From Deltaproteobacteria bacterium (GTDB taxonomy: Bacteria; Desulfobacterota; Syntrophobacteria; BM002): a DNA stretch of 10,008 bases. The notes beneath the pieces were generated by a model. That model saw only the letters and a program-made list of their open reading frames with translations, was not told the DNA's origin and ran no database searches. The DNA is taken from NCBI GenBank assembly GCA_020350905.1, contig CP070843.1:3319949-3329956 (forward strand). Direction: 5' to 3'. The position numbers were made by a program, and so were the translations under genes. Within the stretch, counting starts at the first letter, position 1, and the number at the start of each line of letters is the position of its first letter. Shown in pieces: positions 6,806 through 10,008 of this stretch.

Positions 6806-7237
6806 CTATTCTTTTAAAGATCCCTTGAACCAGTATTCCCTAAAGGTAGTCCAAAGCCATCGCTTCTTGGTCCAGGTGTAGGTGACATTAAGGGTGCCGT
6901 CTTTCAGGGTACCCTTCCATTCCATCTTTCCATGGGTCGGACTCACGGTCACAGCCTGGAAATGGACAGAATCACCCTCTACTATCGCAGTATAAGGACC
7001 GCCCTTGAACCCATATTGGAAACACTCGGACGAGGTGAATGTACCGTCACTGAAGCTCAATACGTCCTCATGATGGACCTTCTTGCCCTTTTCCCCAGTT
7101 GGACCGACAAACTTTTTCCCGTCAAGAACTCCTGAAGCAGCTGAGGCTACTTCCACTCTTTTTTCAGCCGAGAGAGCCACAATCGTCACCGCTAAGCCAA
7201 ACAGGATGACTTTGGAAAATCCAAGCTGAGTTTTCAT
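6806..7237 (-). CDS. Small exported beta-rich protein of unknown function
   Basis: A 143-residue protein with a signal peptide (MKTQLGFSKVILFGLAVTIV, cleavage probably after the VASA region at about 31-34) and a compact domain made of short strands. Recognisable pieces are VLDGKKFVGPTGEKGK, DVLSFSDGTFTSSECFQYGFKGGPYTA, VHFQAVTVSPTHGKMEWKGTL, GTLNVTYTWTKK and EYWFKGSL. The pattern of D-G-x-F, G-x-x-x-W-x-G and a final W-F-K-G-S-L resembles lipocalin-like or META-like small beta-barrels that bind hydrophobic ligands, but I cannot assign a family firmly. A strong ribosome site (GGAGG, just upstream) supports the ATG at 7237; the frame stays open further upstream without one. It is the first gene of the three-gene minus-strand operon. 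Confidence 0.7.
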   Translation of the reverse strand: MKTQLGFSKVILFGLAVTIVALSAEKRVEVASAASGVLDGKKFVGPTGEKGKKVHHEDVLSFSDGTFTSSECFQYGFKGGPYTAIVEGDSVHFQAVTVSPTHGKMEWKGTLKDGTLNVTYTWTKKRWLWTTFREYWFKGSLKE

Positions 7238-7307
7238 GATGCCCCCCTCCTGTGTGGCCTTGTAGCCTTGTTTCCTTAGCTGGTGCAAGTTTGCTACGAA
7301 TATCCTA

Positions 7308-7335
7308 AGAATAACTCTAGTAAAATGGTTTTCAA
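7308..7335 (-). promoter_or_regulatory. Predicted promoter of the exported protein/VTT/DUF3047 operon
   Basis: On the minus strand TTGAAA (7335-7330) and TATTCT (7313-7308) are 16 bp apart and match the consensus 5/6 and 4/6. The leader would be about 65 nt. The rest of 7238-7496 shows no gene. Confidence 0.4.
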
Positions 7336-7496
7336 TACGAAAAACCACCAATCCGCTAAGGATTTAATTCGATACGATAACCACTACTTCTCGATATTCA
7401 AGCTTTCGGATAATTTGCCCGGATATATCGTGATGTGCGGCTGTTTTTCATCAGGAGAAAAGCGTAAAGTAATGTAATGTTCACTGAGTGCAGAAA

Positions 7497-7572
7497 ACCC
7501 AACGGAGCTGTTAGGCCCGCTTGTCCTCGCCATAGCTTTGGCGACGGCGGGTCCGACTGCAACGGGTTAGGT
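7497..7572 (-). other. attC-like integron recombination site
   Basis: Read on the minus strand, the 76-bp site starts with the R'' core ACCTAAC (7572-7566) and ends with the R' core GTTGGGT (7503-7497). Both fit the RYYYAAC/GTTRRRY consensus and pair over all 7 positions with one G-T pair. Inside, GCAGT-CGG on the left faces the complement of CCTAACAGC on the right (one mismatch, one extra-helical base), as in attC L boxes. CCCGC/GCGGG and CGCCA/TGGCG stems then close the terminal structure. The stop codon of the 136-aa gene lies inside R'', a common arrangement for gene cassettes. The length is within the usual 57-141 bp. I found no integrase. Confidence 0.6.
7528..7543. repeat. CGCCA/TGGCG hairpin at the tip of the attC-like site
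   Basis: CGCCA (7528-7532) and TGGCG (7539-7543) form a stem around TAGCTT, flanked by outer GCCCGC/GCGGGT arms. The motif CGCCATAGCTTTGGCG resembles a dispersed palindromic repeat I associate with environmental proteobacterial genomes; here it occupies the variable tip of the attC-like structure. Confidence 0.6.
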
Positions 7573-7977
7573 GGCGCCCGTATGCTCCATTTGGCCTGTC
7601 CGCGTGCGATTGAGAAGAAGTGCCACCAGCGGCAGCAGAACCCAGGGTATCGCATAGTAAACGCTCAGATACCAATATTTAAAGACGAACTGGATACCGT
7701 GGCCCAGGTAGAGCCCGCAGTAGAGCCAGTCATAGAGCGCTAGAGGCATGGTGAAATAGAATGCCAGCCAGAGTGCAACCGTAAGCCGCCTCTCAGGCCC
7801 CAGGCGCCGTAGAACGAGGTAGACGATAGCGGCTATGGGAATCAGTAGAAGAGAGTCAAACCAAACCATCTGAAGATTGGAGTACTGCTGATAGTAAGAA
7901 GGCAGGCCAGCTACCCAGAACCCCGCCCAGACAAAGGTGGCGATCAGGAAGATTCGAATGTGACCTCGCTTGGTCAA
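7567..7977 (-). CDS. Four-helix membrane protein, unknown function, probable cassette gene
   Basis: A 136-residue hydrophobic protein with four predicted transmembrane helices: about residues 8-26 (IRIFLIATFVWAGFWVAGL), 38-56 (VWFDSLLLIPIAAIVYLVL), 64-85 (RLTVALWLAFYFTMPLALYD) and 102-121. Tyr- and Trp-rich loops (YYQQYSN, YDWLYCGLYLG) separate them. The C-terminus is short and polar. I do not recognise a named family, though it reads as a genuine conserved small membrane protein. The only start available is TTG at 7977, because a stop lies 12-15 nt upstream in frame; AGGGG sits about 9 nt before it. The stop lies inside the R'' core of the attC-like site, so the gene looks like an integron cassette gene. 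Confidence 0.6.
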   Translation of the reverse strand: MTKRGHIRIFLIATFVWAGFWVAGLPSYYQQYSNLQMVWFDSLLLIPIAAIVYLVLRRLGPERRLTVALWLAFYFTMPLALYDWLYCGLYLGHGIQFVFKYWYLSVYYAIPWVLLPLVALLLNRTRTGQMEHTGAT

Positions 7978-7978
7978 T

Positions 7979-8092
7979 TTAAAATACCCCTAAAAACCAC
8001 CCAACGCCAATGATGAACAGTGCCGGGTATAAAGCAGCACTGAGAAAGCGAAAGCCGCGCTTAACCGAGAGGTGAGTTGAGCGGTTTATCAA
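7979..8092 (-). CDS. Possible 37-residue micro-protein upstream of the membrane gene
   Basis: A short frame from TTG (8092) to TAA (7979-7981) encodes a basic N-terminus (NRSTHLSVKRGFRF) followed by a hydrophobic helix (LYPALFIIGVGWFLGVF). Its stop is 1 nt before the TTG of the next gene, which would suit translational coupling. There is no ribosome site before its own start, and it runs across the candidate cassette boundary, so it may be a gene remnant or a chance open frame. Confidence 0.25.
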   Translation of the reverse strand: MINRSTHLSVKRGFRFLSAALYPALFIIGVGWFLGVF

Positions 8093-8094
8093 AG

Positions 8095-8595
8095 CTATGG
8101 CGCTGGCGGTTGCAGCCCTGGATTCCGCGAAGATTTATAAGGACAATCGTCCAATACACTCCTGCGAAAGACGAGAACCTCTCCCGAATTCCCGAGAATC
8201 TTAACTTTTCTAATGCCGAGCTGAACGTTAAGGTGTGAATAGATGAATCCTGAAACGACACCACAAACCTTAATGATTTTCTCGTCTCCACTGGATAGAT
8301 TGGTCTTTATTGTTGCAGTGTCGCCCGTAACTTCAACGTCAATGATGTTATCATACCACGATGTCTTAAAACCAGGAATGCCAAAAATATCAGCAAGGTA
8401 CTGTCTGATAGCTTGTGAGCGAGACACATCGGTCCTTGATGTGCCCTCCGCCAGTCTACTCTCACGCGTGAACTTAATAACAGGGTCAGAACTCGCACTG
8501 ATCGTGGTCCTTGCTGATGTAAACCGAGCGAAAAAGAGTGTGGATATGAATACTAAGACGATTGCGGAAATCAATCGGAGCGAGATGGGTTCCAT
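8095..8595 (-). CDS. Exported protein of unknown function
   Basis: A 166-residue protein with a signal peptide (MEPISLRLISAIVLVFISTLFFARFTSA, cleavage about residue 28). The mature part looks like a small alpha/beta domain: SRSQAIRQYLADIFGIPGFKTSWYDNI, then IDVEVTGDTATIKTNLSSGDEKIIKVCGVVSGFIYSHL and VKILGNSGEVLVFR. The T-A-T-I-K-T strand and the later V-K-I-L-G..G-E-V-L-V pattern recall periplasmic ligand-binding or nuclear-transport-factor-like folds, but I cannot assign a family. Two Cys are present in the mature protein. The ATG at 8595 has AGGAAGGGTGAT ending 3 nt before it; an ATG at 8649 would add a non-signal N-terminus. The last residues (SSRNPGLQPPAP) look foreign to the fold and may be read from repeat or recombination-derived DNA. 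Confidence 0.6.
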   Translation of the reverse strand: MEPISLRLISAIVLVFISTLFFARFTSARTTISASSDPVIKFTRESRLAEGTSRTDVSRSQAIRQYLADIFGIPGFKTSWYDNIIDVEVTGDTATIKTNLSSGDEKIIKVCGVVSGFIYSHLNVQLGIRKVKILGNSGEVLVFRRSVLDDCPYKSSRNPGLQPPAP

Positions 8596-8726
8596 GCTAT
8601 CACCCTTCCTGAAATGGATAGCTGTTGGTAGACAGAAATTCGTCTGCATATCCTCCTACCACAGAATTTCCACAGAAGAAATGCCATACATACCTTCCTT
8701 CATTCTCTGAGAACTCGGCACAAAAG

Positions 8727-8912
8727 CTAGCCCGGATATTTCATGAATCACCTGCTGCGACCACGTATATGGGCGCCCTTCCTGGCGTCCTCGGGTGTCG
8801 GCCCCTGCGACGTACCATTCAGGTACGCCTCGGGACCAACACCCTGCGGTTGCCAGGTGGCACGCCCATCTTCGCGATCTCGCGACAGCAATTCATGAAA
8901 CATCCGGGCTAG
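8727..8912. repeat. 186-bp palindromic MITE-like element, copy 1
   Basis: Both ends share a 22-bp terminal inverted repeat with one mismatch, beginning CTAGCCCGGAT and ending TTTCATGAAT (8727-8748 and 8891-8912). The interior is also largely self-complementary, down to a central GTACC/GGTAC hairpin (8812-8826). It aligns along nearly its whole length with the reverse complement of the element at 9616-9813. No coding potential is evident, so a non-autonomous element is likely. It sits 131 bp upstream of the exported-protein gene start. Confidence 0.8.
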
Positions 8913-8948
8913 TATAGTCCGACCATCGATCTGTACTGCCCCTTGCAC

Positions 8949-8975
8949 AAAAAAACAGGGCCATCTCTGACCCTG
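8949..8975 (-). terminator. Intrinsic terminator of the ankyrin-repeat gene
   Basis: On the minus strand CAGGGTC (8975-8969) and GGCCCTG (8962-8956) form a 7-bp stem with one G-T pair and a 6-nt loop. Seven T residues (8955-8949) follow directly. It lies 25 nt after the ankyrin stop codon. Confidence 0.8.
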
Positions 8976-8999
8976 CCCCTTTGACAATGTGTTCGACTA

Positions 9000-9593
9000 T
9001 TACTTCGCTCCCGCCTTCTTGAGTATCCGCCCAACTTCGTCATGGCGGGTTGTCTCTGCATATCCTAGGGCAGTGAGGCCCTCGTTGTCTTTCACATTGA
9101 TCTCAGCCCCTTCCGCTAACAGTGTTTGAGCAACCTGGCTACGGCCCCCATATGCAGCATACATCAAAGAAGTTATCCCCCGTTTATTTTTTGCATTGAC
9201 CTCAGCGCCTTTATCGAGAAGGGCAACTACAATGTCGTTGTGGCCATTTAGTGCGGCATACATCAAGGCTGTTGTGCCACTGGTAGGTAGTTTGATATTC
9301 GGATCAGCACCCTTGGCCAGCAACAGCTTGACGGTTTCAGTGTGGCCGCTTCTTGCAGCCCCAAATAAAGCGGTAAATCCAATGCCATCCTTCACATTGA
9401 CGTCAGCACCCTCTGCCAGCAGGGCCTCCACGGTCTTGGTATCGCCGTTGAATGCTGCGTCGAGCAAGGCCCTATTTACCTCGGTCGTAGCTCCAGTACC
9501 AGTAAAGGGAGTGAAGAGGATCATCACTAAAACTGAAACCATCAGTACCGGTTTCCAAATTATCCTACCTGTGACCCTTTTTCGTATCACCAT
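9000..9593 (-). CDS. Exported ankyrin-repeat protein
   Basis: A 197-residue protein with a basic start (MVIRKRVTGR), a hydrophobic signal segment (about 13-28, WKPVLMVSVLVMILF) and about five ankyrin repeats that fill the remainder. The repeats begin at NRALLDAAFNGDTKTVEALL, TALFGAARSGHTETVKLLL, TALMYAALNGHNDIVVALL, TSLMYAAYGGRSQVAQTLL and TALGYAETTRHDEVGRIL, each followed by the turn GAxxN. Ankyrin repeats mediate protein-protein contacts; here they would act in the periplasm or at the surface, with an unknown partner. The ATG at 9593 is preferred (GGGGA 7 nt upstream). The frame continues upstream into the palindromic element, producing repeat-derived sequence such as LRLRSGQAQ that is not part of the protein. 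The gene sits between two inverted copies of that element and ends in an intrinsic terminator. Confidence 0.85.
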   Translation of the reverse strand: MVIRKRVTGRIIWKPVLMVSVLVMILFTPFTGTGATTEVNRALLDAAFNGDTKTVEALLAEGADVNVKDGIGFTALFGAARSGHTETVKLLLAKGADPNIKLPTSGTTALMYAALNGHNDIVVALLDKGAEVNAKNKRGITSLMYAAYGGRSQVAQTLLAEGAEINVKDNEGLTALGYAETTRHDEVGRILKKAGAK

Positions 9594-9615
9594 AGAAGTT
9601 TCCCCGCAGTCTTCG

Positions 9616-9813
9616 CCCGGATATTTCATAAATTGCTGTAGCGAGACCAGGAAGATGGGCGTTCCACCTGGCAACCGCAGGATGTTGGTTTTCGTACCTG
9701 AATAGTACGTCGCAGGTTGAGCTTGTCCTGAGCGTAGCCTAAGGAACACCCGATGACGCCAGGAAGGACGGCCATATCCGTGGTTGCAGCAAGTGATCCA
9801 TGAAACATCCGGG
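9616..9813. repeat. ~198-bp palindromic MITE-like element, copy 2 (inverted)
   Basis: It begins CCCGGATATTTCATAAAT and ends with the inverse, ATCCATGAAACATCCGGG. It matches the reverse complement of copy 1 through shared blocks such as CCACCTGGCAACCGCAG, GTACCTGAATxGTACGTCGC and GACGCCAGGAAGG. It differs by an extra segment (about 9715-9747). Its left end is 22 bp upstream of the ankyrin ATG, so a leader transcribed through it would form a long hairpin. Confidence 0.8.
9715..9747. repeat. Short dispersed repeat nested in copy 2
   Basis: The segment TTGAGCTTGTCCTGAGCG and the following TAGCCTAAGGAA have no counterpart in copy 1. TTGAGCTTGTCCTGAGC is a short repeat I recognise as widespread in environmental proteobacterial genomes. 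It appears inserted in, or swapped into, one arm of the palindrome. Confidence 0.5.
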
Positions 9814-9912
9814 TTAATTTACACTCTTAGATCAGAAAACCCAACTGAAAGTTTTGGATAGATCTTTTGCGTTCAGTAGCGCAGATAACTGGTACGTTTC
9901 TGAGGTTTAGTT

Positions 9913-9960
9913 GTTGGGGAGGCGAGGGAGCCTTTGGCGTGCTCGCTGAGCCTCCCCAAC
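9913..9960. repeat. 48-bp inverted repeat, hairpin
   Basis: GTTGGGGAGGC (9913-9923) and GCCTCCCCAAC (9950-9960) form a perfect 11-bp GC-rich stem. The inner parts GAGGGAGC and GCTCGCTG pair imperfectly. No T-tract follows on either strand, so it looks like a dispersed palindromic repeat. Apart from this hairpin, 9814-10008 shows no gene. Confidence 0.65.
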
Positions 9961-10008
9961 TCTATAACTCGGGGCATCATTACTAATTTTGCTCGCAACC
10001 AGACTGTT

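Larger units (their letters stand above)
7503..8004 (-). mobile_element. Candidate single integron gene cassette
   Basis: The 502-bp unit runs between two identical GTTGGGT cores in the same orientation (8005-7999 and 7503-7497, minus strand). It holds a 28-nt leader, one promoterless gene and an attC-like site, which is the composition of a gene cassette (cut between G and TT). The upstream core could be chance, because the partner attC that should end there is weak. If real, it is an orphan cassette, away from an integrase. Confidence 0.45.

Noticed and set aside
7418..7435. CCCGGATATATCGTGATG, similar (14/18) to the end of the palindromic elements
   Set aside because: No matching opposite end nearby; it could be a decayed solo end but support is thin.
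7398..7743. Open frames on both strands across the attC-like site
   Set aside because: They read through the palindromic tip (PPSPKLWRGQ-type artefact) and overlap the better-supported membrane gene.
7999..8082. A second complete attC with R'' GCTCAAC (8082-8076) and R' GTTGGGT (8005-7999)
   Set aside because: The cores fit the consensus and spacing, but the interior shows no convincing L-box or arm pairing, so I treat only the R' end as a candidate cassette boundary.
8748..8987. Protein-coding frames in the 8.7-9.0 kb region
   Set aside because: They lie inside the inverted-repeat element and terminator, and the translations are repeat artefacts.
9594..9749. N-terminal extension of the ankyrin protein
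   Set aside because: The open frame continues through the palindromic element and gives repeat-derived residues; the ATG at 9593 followed by a signal peptide is a better start.
9980..9993. TTACTAATTTTGCT shared with 2711-2724
   Set aside because: A 14-bp AT-rich match in 10 kb may be chance, and similarity does not extend clearly.
1..10008. CRISPR array, tRNA, rRNA, integrase or transposase gene
   Set aside because: None was recognised; the repeats are palindromic and irregularly placed, and no encoded protein has recombinase or transposase motifs.

Overview
The window looks like an accessory, repeat-rich stretch of a Gram-negative chromosome. Several products carry signal peptides or envelope domains (OmpA-like C-terminus, AsmA-like anchor, DedA/VTT-like membrane protein). 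The protein families and the dispersed palindromic repeats resemble those I associate with Deltaproteobacteria (Desulfobacterota) and similar environmental genomes. That placement is inference from family resemblance; no rRNA or marker gene is present.

Layout. Positions 1-1731, plus strand: a TerB-like protein, an exported peroxiredoxin-like protein and a small VOC (glyoxalase-fold) protein; a good promoter precedes the first. Positions 1865-2653, minus strand: an AsmA/DUF748-like membrane-anchored protein. Positions 2654-3040: a gene-free spacer with short direct repeats and a degenerate inverted repeat. Positions 3041-4998, plus strand: an exported DUF3047-like protein, then an exported VWA-OmpA protein. 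A 50-bp perfect-looking palindrome (5021-5070) separates these from a minus-strand run of three genes (7237 down to 5100): a small exported protein, a VTT/DedA-like membrane protein and a clear DUF3047 protein. Two DUF3047-type proteins therefore flank the VWA-OmpA protein.

Positions 7497-8005 carry what looks like a single integron gene cassette on the minus strand. A 136-aa four-helix membrane protein has its stop codon inside the first core site of a 76-bp attC-like structure, and the same GTTGGGT core recurs 28 nt upstream of the start codon. No integrase gene is present.

Positions 8095-10008 hold an exported protein of unknown function and an exported ankyrin-repeat protein with a convincing intrinsic terminator. 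The ankyrin gene lies between two inverted copies of a ~190-bp palindromic, MITE-like element (8727-8912 and 9616-9813). The palindrome at 5021-5070 carries the same terminal motif (CCCGGAT..TTCATGAA), so it appears to be a miniature member of the same family.

The most unusual content is the cassette and this three-member palindromic repeat family. The protein-coding genes mostly belong to recognisable families, several of them without a known function.
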